Assembly: GCA_028684915.1 (NCBI GenBank)
Contig: JAQUEZ010000030.1
Coordinates: 1-44,941 of the forward strand
DNA from: Desulfobulbus sp.
GTDB taxonomy: Bacteria; Desulfobacterota; Desulfobulbia; Desulfobulbales; Desulfobulbaceae
Length of the DNA: 44,941 nucleotides
Reading direction: 5' to 3'
Shown: in pieces, positions 15,493 to 25,162 of the stretch
Layout of the letters: each line of letters begins with the position of its first letter
Position numbering within the stretch: position 1 is the stretch's first letter
The notes under the pieces: model-generated
The model's input: only the letters and a program-made list of their open reading frames with translations
Databases searched by the model: none
Told to the model about the DNA's origin: nothing
Program-made: the position numbers and the translations under genes

Positions 15493-15891
15493 TTAGGCGC
15501 TTTCTTCGCCTGAATCCGATGTTTCCTTGAGCGATTGCTTGGCCGCATCAACGCCCTTTTCGGCCGCTGTGCATACTCGGGAGCCTTTTTCCTCGACTGC
15601 GCTAACCAATCTGTGCCCGGTGGTGGAGACATTGTCCCTCATTTTCCCCCAAGCGTCGCAACTGCGCTGGCTCAGATCTTGCCGCGTTTCCCTTCCGGCC
15701 TTGGGCGCATACAGGATGCCCGCAACCGCGCCGACTGCACCGCCAAGGGCAACGCCCAAGGCCAGCATGCCTGCGCTTTTCCGGCGCAACGTCTGTTCAC
15801 GGTTGATTCTGGCACCCATTATCCGATCTGCCACGTCTTTTAGAATCACGGCCGATCCTCCTATTTTGATGAGATTGTTGAGTAAGGTCAT
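15493..15891 (-). CDS. YtxH-domain protein
   Basis: A 132-residue protein with a glycine-rich hydrophobic segment (about 39-62) ending in the family hallmark GILYAPKAGRETR, where Y-A-P-x-x-G-x-x-x-R is typical of YtxH. A polar helical tail (about 70-132) follows, with repeated Ala/Lys/Glu. YtxH proteins are small general-stress-associated membrane proteins of unknown function. The start has a GCAGGAGGCAGT site, very close to consensus. It is followed directly by the short MITE-like element. Confidence 0.85.
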   Translation of the reverse strand: MTLLNNLIKIGGSAVILKDVADRIMGARINREQTLRRKSAGMLALGVALGGAVGAVAGILYAPKAGRETRQDLSQRSCDAWGKMRDNVSTTGHRLVSAVEEKGSRVCTAAEKGVDAAKQSLKETSDSGEESA

Positions 15892-16011
15892 ACTGCCTCC
15901 TGCACAAGAGAACAGAGGCCGCCGTACATCGGCTGATGTGCCGTTACGAGGACGATCTCTGGCAATAGCGTTGATTTCATCTTGGTTGCTGGTCCAAGGT
16001 TCCCGTTGCGT

Positions 16012-16155
16012 TCACCGGCGGCCCTGGAAAAAATTGATCATTAAGACGACCAGGGCCACAATCAGCAGGATATGAATCAATCCTCCCAAGGTGTAACTGC
16101 TCACCAGTCCAACCGCCCATAGAATCAACAATATAACTGCGAGTTTCCACAACAT
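16012..16155 (-). CDS. lmo0937-type mini membrane protein
   Basis: A 47-residue hydrophobic protein. It begins MLWKLAVILLILWAVGLVSS and continues YTLGGLIHILLIVALVVLMI before the end NFFQGRR. The W-x-x-G and Y-T-L-G-G-x-I-H-I-L-L pattern is that of the lmo0937 family of two-helix membrane peptides, which are widespread and functionally obscure. The ribosome site GGAGGAGAAC sits just before the ATG. It lies between the YtxH and three-BON genes, in the same direction. Confidence 0.88.
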   Translation of the reverse strand: MLWKLAVILLILWAVGLVSSYTLGGLIHILLIVALVVLMINFFQGRR

Positions 16156-16191
16156 GTTCTCCTCCGCTCAAATTATACCAATCACCCGAAG

Positions 16192-16222
16192 CCGGCCAAG
16201 GCCCATGCCGCGTCTTGGCCGG
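16192..16222. repeat. 9-bp stem hairpin between BON and lmo0937-type genes
   Basis: ccggccaag and cttggccgg form a perfect nine-base stem with a 13-base loop. It lies just past the stop of the three-BON gene (transcribed leftwards it is upstream of nothing else on that gene's message) and 37 bases before the lmo0937-type start. No T-run follows, so termination is uncertain. Confidence 0.5.
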
Positions 16223-16237
16223 TAGTCAGGAGCTCTG

Positions 16238-17047
16238 TTATTTGGTTTCGGGTGCTGATTTTTTGATAACCATGTTGTTGACAACACTCTTAACGCCATG
16301 CACGTCTTTGACGAATTTGGTGGCCAAATCCATCTCAGCGGCATTTTTGGCTGTACCGCTCAGTTCAACCACGCCGTCCATAGTTTTGACCTGGGTGTTG
16401 AGGGCGCTGGTTGAACGATGATAGAGCAAAGTTGCCTTGACTAAGGCGGTGATAGAGGCGTCGTCTATCGACGTGCCCATGTCTTCGACTTTTTCACCTA
16501 TGGTTTTCCCCGCGTTGGAGATGACCATGTCGTTTTCGACGTCTTTGACCCCGTCAACATCCTTGATGTATTCAGTGGTCAAATCGATTTGGGCCTGGCT
16601 CGCGGCCTCTCCCCGAACAGTGACGACCCCGTCTTTCACCTGAAAGTCAGGCTTGGTGACGCTCAGGTGACGATGGTACAACATTTCAAGTTTGACCCGT
16701 TCTTTGATCACGGCGTCCTGGGATCCAGCGGTTTCCTCGTTATTGAGCACCAACTGATTGTCCACGCTCTTAACGTTGGGGAGGCTCTCAACGGAATCCG
16801 TTGCCAGTTGTTTGTGGGGTTCCGCAATGACGCTTCCTGTCAGGACCACAACCCCGTCCGTTGCTTTGATTTTGATGTCGTCGTCATTGAGATAGTTTTT
16901 AAAGATGTACGACTCCTTGGCGGACGATTCGATGCGGTCGTCCGTTTCGGAGGCGAACGCTGGCACTCCAAACAGCAGCAGCGTGGACGCCGTAGCCAAT
17001 AGAGCTGTGGAGCATGCCGCTTTTATGTGCAATGTTCTTTTCTTCAT
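16238..17047 (-). CDS. Exported protein with three BON domains (OsmY-like)
   Basis: A 269-residue protein. A signal peptide covers the first 32 residues (cleavage near PAFA/SE). Three BON domains follow at about 34-102, 112-177 and 190-262; each has a D/N-G-V-V-x-L-x-G core and a final V-K-S/D-V-x-N pair (KSVDNQLVL, KDVENDMVI, KSVVNNMVI). The design resembles periplasmic OsmY, an osmotically induced protein with lipid-binding BON domains. The start follows AGGAGAAATTCCA. The single-BON gene at 14212 appears to be a partial paralogue of domain 1. Confidence 0.92.
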   Translation of the reverse strand: MKKRTLHIKAACSTALLATASTLLLFGVPAFASETDDRIESSAKESYIFKNYLNDDDIKIKATDGVVVLTGSVIAEPHKQLATDSVESLPNVKSVDNQLVLNNEETAGSQDAVIKERVKLEMLYHRHLSVTKPDFQVKDGVVTVRGEAASQAQIDLTTEYIKDVDGVKDVENDMVISNAGKTIGEKVEDMGTSIDDASITALVKATLLYHRSTSALNTQVKTMDGVVELSGTAKNAAEMDLATKFVKDVHGVKSVVNNMVIKKSAPETK

Positions 17048-17122
17048 TGGAATTTCTCCTGGTTGTCTTTTATTGATTGTTAGTTGCGCACGCCTGCCTT
17101 GGCGCACCGTCAAAATTACAAA

Positions 17123-17518
17123 TTACACCTGTGCGTCTTCAGGGGCCGGTTCCACCCCAAAATAAGCGTGAATTTCCTTTGCCCAGCGTGGGTCTGCTCC
17201 ATCTGGCCACCTGTCTTTGTCAAAACCAGGCACCTTTGCAAGATGCTCCTTTTCCACGTTGAGAATGAAGCGTTTGTTGGTGGTGTCGAGCGTCAACGCA
17301 ATCCAGGGCACGGCAAAAAATTTTTCGCCCATGCCGATAAATCCTCCGAAGGCCAGCACCGCATAGCGCACCATACCGCTACGCACGTCGAGCATGATGT
17401 CTTTGATGTCGCCAATGTCTTCGCCTTTATGGGTGCGCACATCATAGCCAATCAGGGCTTTAGCCCCCATCAAGACGGGTCCAGGGCTGCCGCCAGGCAC
17501 ATCTTCTTCTTTGTTCAT
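17123..17518 (-). CDS. PRC-barrel domain protein
   Basis: A 131-residue soluble protein with one PRC-barrel (about 15-95). Motifs are GAKALIGYDVRTHKGEDIGD, IKDIMLDVRSGMVRYAVL and KFFAVPWIALTLD, the classic order for stress-related PRC-barrel proteins similar to the reaction centre H-subunit domain. The C-terminal part is Pro/Asp/Glu-rich. The start has a CAGGAGACGCCC site. It is the upstream-most gene of the - strand stress island. The ligand or partner is unknown. Confidence 0.9.
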   Translation of the reverse strand: MNKEEDVPGGSPGPVLMGAKALIGYDVRTHKGEDIGDIKDIMLDVRSGMVRYAVLAFGGFIGMGEKFFAVPWIALTLDTTNKRFILNVEKEHLAKVPGFDKDRWPDGADPRWAKEIHAYFGVEPAPEDAQV

Positions 17519-18050
17519 GGGCGTCTCCTGTTGAAAGGGGGAAAAAGTGGCTTGTCGAGAGTGTTTATCGGGTCCGTTCTACCGCCGAGGCTCCCCGGCC
17601 GGTTTCCCGAATGTGTGGGGTGTGGCGCCGGTGTGTATTTCAACGCTCATACCTTTGGTTACGCAAGTTCAATGCCTAAAGGAACTGGCGTGGCTCTATA
17701 CATTTAATGGTGATATAATAGGCGGTTAAACTCGTTGCCGCCTCGGGGCAAGGTGGTAGTCGAGAGGCGATAGCGTTGCGTGTCGCACAAGCGTTGCGAT
17801 TTTCTCGTTACACTCGTTGGGTGTATCTCTTTTCGTTATCCTCTAAAACGACAGGAAAGATTGAGAATAAGAGGAGATCAGGGGACGGGGATGACTTTTG
17901 CGCCCTTGAGCGGCCAGTTTGCTGTGGCACAGGGGCGCCTTCTTTTTCATAAGGCGCACTCAACCTTGAGATCTTGCATCTCAAGATTTTGGCTTATTGC
18001 CCTCAACAAGAAGGGCTTCAGGGTTCAGATCTATTCCGGCTGGCCAACCA
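17519..18050. other. Intergenic region with two dispersed repeats
   Basis: 532 bases between the exporter operon and the PRC-barrel gene. It contains one copy of a 138-base repeat (17663-17800) and the start of a second repeat (17966-18085), which extends into the end of the YhhJ-like gene. A small stem, cttgaga / tctcaag (17965-17985), lies in the latter. No convincing reading frame. Confidence 0.6.
17663..17800. repeat. Second intergenic repeat family, copy 1 (138 bp)
   Basis: Its two ends match those of 37315-37453. The left block gcaagttcaatgccyaaa is 17 of 18 identical, and the right block is gcgttgcrtgt...acgttgcgat-like. The spacing is almost the same (138 versus 139 bases), while the centres are diverged. 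The right block includes the near-palindrome GTTGCxTGxxxC. The equal length argues against coincidence. Function unknown. Confidence 0.5.
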
Positions 18051-18085
18051 TCAGGCCATCTGGCTGATAGTTTTGTGGAAGCGAG
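17966..18085. repeat. Diverged intergenic repeat, copy 2 (pair with 7584-7709)
   Basis: This aligns with 7584-7709 over about 120 bases, with the best blocks ggcttattg, aacaagaa, accatcaggyc and a tggaagcgag end. It overlaps the last codons of the YhhJ-like permease, whose stop codon TGA lies within the repeat (GGCCTGATGG). The permease C-terminus (ISQMA) is therefore repeat-encoded. Confidence 0.65.
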
Positions 18086-19178
18086 TCAGCGAGGCAAAGA
18101 ACAACGCCACGCCGATCACCAGGATTCCCAGAAATTGCGGCCACACAACGTCAAATCCGGCGCCGCGATAGAGGATGGCCTGGGCAGCCGCCACAAAATG
18201 GGTGGTGGGAGCGACCAGCATCACGTCCTGCACAAGTTGGGGCATACTTTCGCGCGGCGTGGAGCCGCCGGAAAGCAGCTGCAACGGGAGCAGCACCAGC
18301 ACCAGCAGCATGCCGAACTGCGGCATGGAACGCGCCAGGGTGGCGAGGAAAATGCCCATGGAGGTGGTGGCAAAGAGATGCAACGCCGTCGCCAGCATGA
18401 ACAGGACGATCGAGCCCTGAACCGGCACCTGCAAAACGCCCTGCACCACAAACACCAGTGCAATCAGCGCTGCCACCAGCACCACCAATCCCATGGACCA
18501 GACCTTGGCCAGCATAATCTCCGTCGGCGTCACCGGCATAACCAGCAGATGTTCGATGGTGCCGTGCTCGCGTTCACGGATCAAAGCCGCCCCGGTCAGG
18601 ATGATGGAGAGCATGGTGACATTGTTAATGATCTCCATCAGCGACCCAAACCAGGCTTGCTCCAGGTTGGGGTTGAAGCGCATGCGCAAGACCAGATCAA
18701 CCGGCAGTGCCTCTGCTTTGCGGGCACTTTGGAGGAATCCGCTGACCTCGTCAGCGATGATCTGCTGGATATAGCCACTGCCGGTAAAGGCCTGGGTCAT
18801 GCGGGTTGCATCCACATTGAGCTGGGCTGCCGGCGCCCGCCCGGCCAACACTTCGCGCTGAAAATTCGGCGGAATGTCGAGGACAAAGGTGTACTCGCCG
18901 TTATCCATGCCAGCATCGACCTCGGATAGCGAGATCATCTGCGCCATATTGAAGTGGGGTGGGTAAAAACTGGCAACGAGACGTGCCGATAACGGCGATC
19001 CATCTTCGTCGACAATGGCGATGGAAGCGTTGTGCAGATTTTCCGGCATGACCGTGGCGGCAATGTAGATGGACACGGTGAAGGTGTAGGCGATCAGCGC
19101 CAGCATCATCGGATCCCGCGCCAAGCTCCACAGTTCTTTGACGCCGAGGCGGCCCATATTAGCAAACGACAGACGCAT
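18051..19178 (-). CDS. yhhJ: ABC-2 type permease, YhhJ-like
   Basis: A 375-residue ABC-2 permease with an N-terminal helix (about 22-46), a large periplasmic domain and five C-terminal helices. Landmarks include IAIVDEDGSPLSARL, EYTFVLDIPPNFQREVLAGR, ALIREREHGTIEHLLVMPVTPTEI and the final helix region. This layout matches YhhJ/YbhR. The start at 19178 lies one base after the stop of rbbA and has an AGGAGTCC site, so I prefer it to the longer frame from 19220. The last codons overlap a dispersed repeat. It probably dimerises with the permease half of RbbA. Confidence 0.87.
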   Translation of the reverse strand: MRLSFANMGRLGVKELWSLARDPMMLALIAYTFTVSIYIAATVMPENLHNASIAIVDEDGSPLSARLVASFYPPHFNMAQMISLSEVDAGMDNGEYTFVLDIPPNFQREVLAGRAPAAQLNVDATRMTQAFTGSGYIQQIIADEVSGFLQSARKAEALPVDLVLRMRFNPNLEQAWFGSLMEIINNVTMLSIILTGAALIREREHGTIEHLLVMPVTPTEIMLAKVWSMGLVVLVAALIALVFVVQGVLQVPVQGSIVLFMLATALHLFATTSMGIFLATLARSMPQFGMLLVLVLLPLQLLSGGSTPRESMPQLVQDVMLVAPTTHFVAAAQAILYRGAGFDVVWPQFLGILVIGVALFFASLTRFHKTISQMA

Positions 19179-19179
19179 T

Positions 19180-21933
19180 TCAGGACTCCTGTTTTTTGAG
19201 CAGCACGATGGCAAGGCCAAGGATCACCGGCACAGCCGCCAGCAACGCCCAGAACGAGGATGTAAGGTGGGTGATGTCGAGGGCCTTGTTGAACACGCCT
19301 CGGCTAATGGTCAAAAAATGCGTGGCCGGATAGATGCGGCCGATGAAGGCGCCCATTCCTTCCAGCGAAGACACCGGGTTAAGCAGCCCGGAGAATTGCA
19401 CACAGGGAATAATGGTGCCGATCATGGTCACAAAAATGGCTGCAATCTGGCTGTTGGTAAAGGTTGAAATCAGCAGGCCAAAGCCAGTGGAGCAGACCAC
19501 AAAAATCAGCGCAGCCAAGGCCAGGGTGAAAAAACTGCCCTTGACCGGCACCCCGAACAGCGTGACCGCCAGCACCGTCAGCAGCAGGAAATTCAACATC
19601 GCCAGCACGATGTAAGGCAACTGCTTGCCGAGCAGGAATTCGCTGCGTGTGACCGGAGTGACGTACAGGTTGATAATGGAACCCAGCTCCTTTTCGCGAA
19701 CCACCGACAAGGCGGTCAGCATGGCCGGGATCATCATCAACAGCATGGGGATGATTGACGGAACCATGGCAGGCAAACTCTTGACGTCCGGGTTGTAGCG
19801 GTAACGGGTTTCAAGGGTGTGACTCACGCCCAAGGTCCTGCCCAGGCGATGCACCGCCATATCGGCCAGCCACATCTGGTGCATGGCCATCACGTAGCCG
19901 CGCACGGTCTCGGCACGGGTCGGCATGGCCCCGTCCGCCCAGGCGCCAATCTGCACTTTGACGCCGCGCTGCAGATCGCGGCCGAATCCAGGCGGGATCT
20001 CGATGGCTAGGGCCAGTTCGCCGTTGCGCATTCGCTGGTCGAGGTCGGTGTAGTCGATGATTGGCGTTTTTTGGATGAAATAGCGCGACCCCGAGAGATT
20101 GAGTGCGTAATTCCGGCTCAGCATGGTCTGATCGCGATCAAGCACGGCATAGGCGAGGTTTTCCACATCCAGGTTGATGCCGTAACCCATGATAAACATC
20201 AGGATGGCCGTGCCTAAAAGCGCCAGGGTGGCGCGCACCGGGTCGCGCTTGAGTTCCAGGGTTTCGCGCAGCGTATAGCTCCAGGCTCGCCCGAAGCTGA
20301 AACGGGTTGGCCGTGAGGCAGCCGGCGCAGGCGCGGAGGGCTCAGGTGTCGCCTCGTTCGGGGCGTCCACAGCATCTTCCGTGCTGCCGACGGCTTCTTC
20401 GAGGTAGGCGATAAAGGCCTGTTCGAGGGTGTCTGTATGGCGCAGCGCAACCAAGGCAGCGGGTTTGTCGCTCACCAGCACCCGGCCGGCGTGCATCAGC
20501 GAGATGCGGTCGCAGCGTTCGGCTTCGTTCATGAAATGGGTGGAGATAAAGATCGTCACCCGATCGTTGCGGGCCAGATCGATCATCAATTGCCAAAAAA
20601 GATCGCGAGCCACAGGATCGACGCCGGAGGTCGGTTCGTCAAGAATCAGCAACTCGGGTTTGTGGACCATGGCCACTGCCAGGGATAGACGCTGGCGGTG
20701 CCCCAGCGGCAGTTTTTCCGGCAGGCTGTCCTGGACTTCGCCCAGGCCAAAACGTTGGACCATCTCGTCAACCCGCGCGGGGATGTCTGTTTCGGTAAGC
20801 TTGAACAACCGCGCGTGCAGCACCAGATTTTGCCGCACCGTGAGTTCGCCGTAGAGCGAGAACGACTGCGACATGTAGCCCACGCGTTGACGGGTGTCGA
20901 GATTGCTGCTGTCGACTGCCTGGCCAAACAGACTGGCCTGCCCTTCGCTTGCCTGCAGCAGGCCGGTGAGCATCTTCATGGTGGTTGATTTGCCACACCC
21001 GTTGGAACCGAGAAACCCAAAGATCTCGCCACGCCGGATACGAAAATCGACATGATCCACAGCCACAAAATCGCCGAAGCGCATGGTCAACCCTTGCGCT
21101 TCGATGGCGATCTCGTCATCGGCACTTTCCGCCAACGGTGGCACAATGATCTCTTTGTGGTCGCGTCGTTTTTCCTCGGGCAACAGGGCGATAAACGCGG
21201 CGTCGAGCGTGGCGGTATCGGTTCGCTCATGGAATTCGGCCGGAGTTCCGGTAGCCAGCACCTTGCCGCTGTCCATAGCCACCAGCCAGTCAAAGTGGTC
21301 GGCTTCCTCCATATAGGCCGTGGCGACCAGCACGCTCATATCACTGCGTTCGCTGCGGATCTGGTCGATAAGATCCCAGAACTGGCTGCGCGAAAGTGGG
21401 TCTACGCCGGTGGTGGGTTCATCGAGAATCAGCAGGTCAGGATCGTGGATCAGGGCGCAGCACAATCCCAGCTTTTGCTTCATGCCACCCGAGAGCTTGC
21501 CCGCCGGGCGGGTCAGAAAATCTTTGAGATCGGTGCTGGTGGTGAGCGCATCGATGCGGCGCCGTCTCTCCTTGGCGCCGTGGCCGAACAGGCGGCCGAA
21601 AAACTGCAGGTTTTCCTCGATAGAGAGCGTCGGATACAGGTTGCGGCCGAGTCCTTGTGGCATGTAGGCAATGCGCGGGCAGACCGCCTCACGCTGGCTG
21701 CTGTTGGACATGTCGCTGCCGAGCGCCTCTACCTGCCCTTGTTGGGGGGCACGGGCACCGGCGAGCAGCGACAAGAGGCTCGACTTGCCGACGCCGTCGG
21801 GGCCAATCAGGCCCACCATCCGCCCGGCGGGGATATCCAGACTGACGCTATCGAGTGCCACGGTTTTGCCGTGATGCAAACTGACGTCCACCAGCCGCGC
21901 CACCGGCCCAGCGGTTGCGTTGTCTGCGTTCAC
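19180..21933 (-). CDS. rbbA: RbbA-like double-ATPase/permease fusion
   Basis: A 917-residue protein with two ABC ATPase domains and a membrane domain, the size and order of Escherichia coli RbbA. The first ATPase has Walker [10 protein letters not shown] (44-52), signature KLSGGMKQK and Walker [14 protein letters not shown]. The second has Walker [10 protein letters not shown] (309-317), the altered signature [10 protein letters not shown] and [13 protein letters not shown]. From about residue 570 there is a permease domain with [20 protein letters not shown] and [20 protein letters not shown]. Its start overlaps the HlyD gene by ATGA. RbbA has been linked to ribosomes in E. coli, but here the neighbours indicate an exporter. 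Confidence 0.92.
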   Translation of the reverse strand: MNADNATAGPVARLVDVSLHHGKTVALDSVSLDIPAGRMVGLIGPDGVGKSSLLSLLAGARAPQQGQVEALGSDMSNSSQREAVCPRIAYMPQGLGRNLYPTLSIEENLQFFGRLFGHGAKERRRRIDALTTSTDLKDFLTRPAGKLSGGMKQKLGLCCALIHDPDLLILDEPTTGVDPLSRSQFWDLIDQIRSERSDMSVLVATAYMEEADHFDWLVAMDSGKVLATGTPAEFHERTDTATLDAAFIALLPEEKRRDHKEIIVPPLAESADDEIAIEAQGLTMRFGDFVAVDHVDFRIRRGEIFGFLGSNGCGKSTTMKMLTGLLQASEGQASLFGQAVDSSNLDTRQRVGYMSQSFSLYGELTVRQNLVLHARLFKLTETDIPARVDEMVQRFGLGEVQDSLPEKLPLGHRQRLSLAVAMVHKPELLILDEPTSGVDPVARDLFWQLMIDLARNDRVTIFISTHFMNEAERCDRISLMHAGRVLVSDKPAALVALRHTDTLEQAFIAYLEEAVGSTEDAVDAPNEATPEPSAPAPAASRPTRFSFGRAWSYTLRETLELKRDPVRATLALLGTAILMFIMGYGINLDVENLAYAVLDRDQTMLSRNYALNLSGSRYFIQKTPIIDYTDLDQRMRNGELALAIEIPPGFGRDLQRGVKVQIGAWADGAMPTRAETVRGYVMAMHQMWLADMAVHRLGRTLGVSHTLETRYRYNPDVKSLPAMVPSIIPMLLMMIPAMLTALSVVREKELGSIINLYVTPVTRSEFLLGKQLPYIVLAMLNFLLLTVLAVTLFGVPVKGSFFTLALAALIFVVCSTGFGLLISTFTNSQIAAIFVTMIGTIIPCVQFSGLLNPVSSLEGMGAFIGRIYPATHFLTISRGVFNKALDITHLTSSFWALLAAVPVILGLAIVLLKKQES

Positions 21934-23129
21934 TGCGGGACCTTGATTGCCAGTTCAGCCGGCCACGAAATTTGCGGGTCGAGTTTGATCCAGGCGACAC
22001 CCGGTAGGCCGGTCTTGACCAGGCGAAGGTGTTTTTGCAGCAGTTCACGGTCGATTTGCGCTTTTACCCGGAACATCAACTTTTGTCGTTCGCTGGCGGT
22101 TTCCACCGTCTTGGGGGTAAATTGGGCGGTGCTGGCCACAAACGAAACCTTGGCGGGAATCACATAGGTGGGTGCCGCGTCCAGCACCAGATGCACCTCG
22201 CCGCCGAGGACCACCTTGCCGGTAGCCATTTCAGGCAGGAAAAAGGTCATGTACACATCGTTGAGATCAACCAGATTGAGCACGGTTCCGCCTGCGGCAA
22301 GCACTTCTCCGGCCTGGGCAACGCGGTACTGCACCCGACCATCGCGAGGAGAGGTGAGTTGGCTGTCGGTGATGTCGGCCTCGACGCGGGCAATCGTCGC
22401 CTCAGCCGCAACCACGGCGGAACGCGCCCCCACCACCTGAGCCTGGGCCGCTTCGATTGCGGCCTGCGCCGCCGTCACCTGGGCCTGAGCCGCATTGATC
22501 GCGGCCTGCGCGCTTTGCACCCGTGCCCGATCATCATCCAATTCCTGCTCCGAGGCGGCGCCTTCGGCGGTCAGGGTTGTTGACCTGGCCAAACGGCGTC
22601 GGGCGGCATTCTGTTCACTCTCTCGCTGCATCACCAGGGCTTGAGCGACAAGCTTGTCGCTCTTTCGTGCTGCAACCTGTGCCTGGGCACCAACCACGGA
22701 ACTCACTGTTTGTTGATACTGGGCCCGGGCTTCGTCGCGCTGCGCCTCCAGCACCTGGACCTGCATGGTCGCCAAGAGCTGACCCGCGGCGACAAAATCG
22801 CCTTCATTCACAAGGAGCTGGTCAATCCGACCGGCAAGCTTGGCCGCCACGTCAATCTCGGTCGCCTCGATGCGGCCATTGCCACTGGCAAAGCCCTCAC
22901 CTGGCCCAGATTTGTGCAGCTTGGTCCATGCATACAGACCCGCTGCTGCCGTGCCGACCACAACCAAGGCAATGATGCCCCATTTCTTAAGCGGATATTT
23001 CTGTGCCGCTTGTTTGACGGCGTCTACAGGCGTGTCTGGGGGCGATTGAACGGGTTGCGTTGCCTGATTTTTTTCGGGTGCTGCTGTTGGTTCGCCAGTG
23101 GATTTTTCAGGCTGAGGAGGAGCATTCAT
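21930..23129 (-). CDS. yhiI: HlyD/YhiI-type periplasmic adaptor
   Basis: A 399-residue membrane fusion protein. The cytoplasmic N-terminus is Pro/Glu-rich (1-49), then one membrane helix (about 50-69). A lipoyl half-motif [20 protein letters not shown] is followed by a long Ala/Gln-rich coiled-coil hairpin (about 110-245), the second lipoyl half [19 protein letters not shown] and a beta-barrel end. It connects an inner-membrane ABC transporter with an outer-membrane factor. The next gene is rbbA (4-base overlap), and the outer-membrane factor gene lies 60 bases upstream. The four genes form one operon. Confidence 0.92.
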   Translation of the reverse strand: MNAPPQPEKSTGEPTAAPEKNQATQPVQSPPDTPVDAVKQAAQKYPLKKWGIIALVVVGTAAAGLYAWTKLHKSGPGEGFASGNGRIEATEIDVAAKLAGRIDQLLVNEGDFVAAGQLLATMQVQVLEAQRDEARAQYQQTVSSVVGAQAQVAARKSDKLVAQALVMQRESEQNAARRRLARSTTLTAEGAASEQELDDDRARVQSAQAAINAAQAQVTAAQAAIEAAQAQVVGARSAVVAAEATIARVEADITDSQLTSPRDGRVQYRVAQAGEVLAAGGTVLNLVDLNDVYMTFFLPEMATGKVVLGGEVHLVLDAAPTYVIPAKVSFVASTAQFTPKTVETASERQKLMFRVKAQIDRELLQKHLRLVKTGLPGVAWIKLDPQISWPAELAIKVPQ

Positions 23130-23189
23130 ATCAGTTGGCCTTTTTGAGGATGCGGAAAAGGGTCTGGGGGCAACGGAAACAGCGAGATG

Positions 23190-24650
23190 CTACGCTCCAC
23201 CACCCAGTGCTGCGTACAAATCAACCCGGCTGGACAACAGAGCCCGTCGCGTTTGCGCCAGTTGCTGGGTTGCATCCAGCAAATTGCGCTGAGCATCCAG
23301 CACTTCGAGAAAGGCGGCAGCGCCGTTGTCGTAACGCAACTTGGCAAGGTGGGCACGTTTGGTTTGCACTGCGAGAGTGGCTTGCAGCACCTGCACCTGC
23401 CGGGTCAGCCCTTTTTGGGCGGCCAAGGCGTCGGCCACATCGCGAAACGCGCTCTGGATGGACCGCTCGTAGACCGCGACGGCTTGGTCGCGGCGAACCT
23501 CGGCCAAATCGAGATTGCTCCAGTTGCGGCCTCCGTCAAAAATCGGCAAGGAAAGATTGGACGCAAAGGTCCAGGCGCGACTACCGGCTCCAAACAGGTT
23601 GGCAAGCTCGGAGCTGGCTGTACCGAACGAACCGGTCAGGGCAATGCGCGGAAAAAAGGCCGCCCGCGCCGCGCCAATATTGGCATGGGCCGCCTTCAAC
23701 TGATGTTCGGCCGCCACGATGTCTGGGCGCTGGATCAACAACTCCGACGGCAGCCCCACACGGACAATGCGCAATACCTCCGCATCGTCAAAACTTGTGG
23801 CCACCGGGCCGAAATCGACAGGTTGCCCCACCAGCAAAACCAGTCCATTGGCCTGGAACGCACGATCCTGTTCAAGTTGCGCACCCAGCGCCTGCGCCTG
23901 CTGCAACAGGGTCTCCACTTGGGTCAAATCCAGTTGCGAGGTCGAGCCGACCTCAACGCGACGCTGGAAGATGCGCAGTGACTCGGTGTGGCTGGCAATG
24001 GTTTGCCGGGCTAGCATGAGGCGTTCGTCAAGTTCCCGCAGCCGCAGATAGCCATTGGCCACCTGCGAGATCAAACTGACAGTGACGGCTCGGCGCGCGG
24101 CATCACTGGCCAGATAGTTTTCCAGCGCCGCGTCCTTGAGACTGCGTACCCGACCCCAAAAATCAAGTTCCCAGCTATTCAGGTTCAGCCCTGCCTGGTA
24201 TTGACTGCCAACCACTGATTGGCCGGTGGTATTCAAATCGCCGGGAACACGCGAACGGGCCGCGTCGGCGCCGACGCCGATGCTTGGAAATTGATCGGCG
24301 CGTTGGATGCCGTAGGTGGCACGCGCTTCCTCGACACGCAAGGTCGCGAGACGGAGGTCACGATTATTGTTCAAGGCCTGGTTGATCAGCCGTCGCAGCC
24401 GTTGGTCGGTAAAATACTCCCGCCAGCCGGTTGCAATCGCGCGCTGTCCGGAACTGGCAGGCAAGACAGAAGGCGCACCCGGATAGAGAGGCGCCACCGG
24501 CAGCGGTGGTTGTTTGTACGAGGGTGCCATGGAGCCACATCCGGACAGGGCAAAAAACAGTACCAGCATCAGCCAGCACGTCGCGTGTTGCCGCCGGTTC
24601 GCCCGGCCACAGAGGGCCGAGCCACCGACGTAAACGGCCTGCGCCTTCAT
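23190..24650 (-). CDS. Outer-membrane efflux lipoprotein (NodT/OprM family)
   Basis: A 486-residue TolC-like outer membrane factor. The signal peptide ends in a lipobox ALSGC (Cys about 38). Family motifs include WREYFTDQRLRRLINQALNNNRDLRLA, RVEEARATYGIQRADQFPSI, ISQVANGYLRLRELDERL and, in the second half, SELLIQRPDIVAAEHQLKAA with NIGAARAAFFPRIALTGSFG. The start is the ATG at 24650 with a GTGGGG stretch upstream; a start nearer the lipobox is possible. It begins the operon with the HlyD, RbbA and YhhJ genes. The substrate exported is unknown. Confidence 0.9.
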   Translation of the reverse strand: MKAQAVYVGGSALCGRANRRQHATCWLMLVLFFALSGCGSMAPSYKQPPLPVAPLYPGAPSVLPASSGQRAIATGWREYFTDQRLRRLINQALNNNRDLRLATLRVEEARATYGIQRADQFPSIGVGADAARSRVPGDLNTTGQSVVGSQYQAGLNLNSWELDFWGRVRSLKDAALENYLASDAARRAVTVSLISQVANGYLRLRELDERLMLARQTIASHTESLRIFQRRVEVGSTSQLDLTQVETLLQQAQALGAQLEQDRAFQANGLVLLVGQPVDFGPVATSFDDAEVLRIVRVGLPSELLIQRPDIVAAEHQLKAAHANIGAARAAFFPRIALTGSFGTASSELANLFGAGSRAWTFASNLSLPIFDGGRNWSNLDLAEVRRDQAVAVYERSIQSAFRDVADALAAQKGLTRQVQVLQATLAVQTKRAHLAKLRYDNGAAAFLEVLDAQRNLLDATQQLAQTRRALLSSRVDLYAALGGGA

Positions 24651-24787
24651 TGTTGGTTACCCCACTTCCCGTTGCGGATTCCCATCAGTTCTGAGAGGAG
24701 TGGCATGGTTGCTGTTTTCATGATGTGCTTTTCTTTTTAGGCTCTGTTGTTGCTGTAAATGCGTTAGGGACTTCAACTGCCGGGCTG

Positions 24788-25162
24788 TCAGGTCACCGCT
24801 CCTCGTTGGTTTCTCTCCTCACTCAAACGTTGCGCAAAAAACCGTACCTCAGCGCGCAGATATTCCACCTCGTTGAGGAGATCGAACACCGTGTTGAGCC
24901 ACGCTAAATCGCAACGGTGAACCGCTCGCATGTGCTCGATCCGGCGAATGATATAGATGGCCTCTTCCGTGAACGCCATCATTCCGAACGGCGGCAGCAA
25001 CACAGGTTGTACCAGCCGGGCACGGCAATAGATTAGCAGGGCACGGCGGGGCACGGCGGCAAGATGAGCGGCTGCATCGAGGCTGTAGAGGGCGTCCGCC
25101 TGCGGCTGATACATCTCAAGGGCTAGGGACGGCGGCATGTCTGCATACGTTTGTTGCATCAT
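24788..25162 (-). CDS. cbpM: CbpM-like chaperone modulator
   Basis: A 124-residue MerR-type helical protein. The region [20 protein letters not shown], then [19 protein letters not shown] and [18 protein letters not shown] fits the CbpM pattern, followed by [24 protein letters not shown]. CbpM binds the J-domain protein CbpA and restrains it. The start overlaps the end of cbpA by four bases (ATGA), the usual cbpA-cbpM arrangement. It is less similar to the E. coli protein than CbpA is, so the name rests partly on context. Confidence 0.82.
   Translation of the reverse strand: MMQQTYADMPPSLALEMYQPQADALYSLDAAAHLAAVPRRALLIYCRARLVQPVLLPPFGMMAFTEEAIYIIRRIEHMRAVHRCDLAWLNTVFDLLNEVEYLRAEVRFFAQRLSEERNQRGAVT

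Noticed and set aside
22380..22560. Repetitive Ala/Gln-coding stretch in the HlyD gene, considered as a DNA repeat
   Set aside because: It is explained by the heptad-like coiled coil of the adaptor protein.
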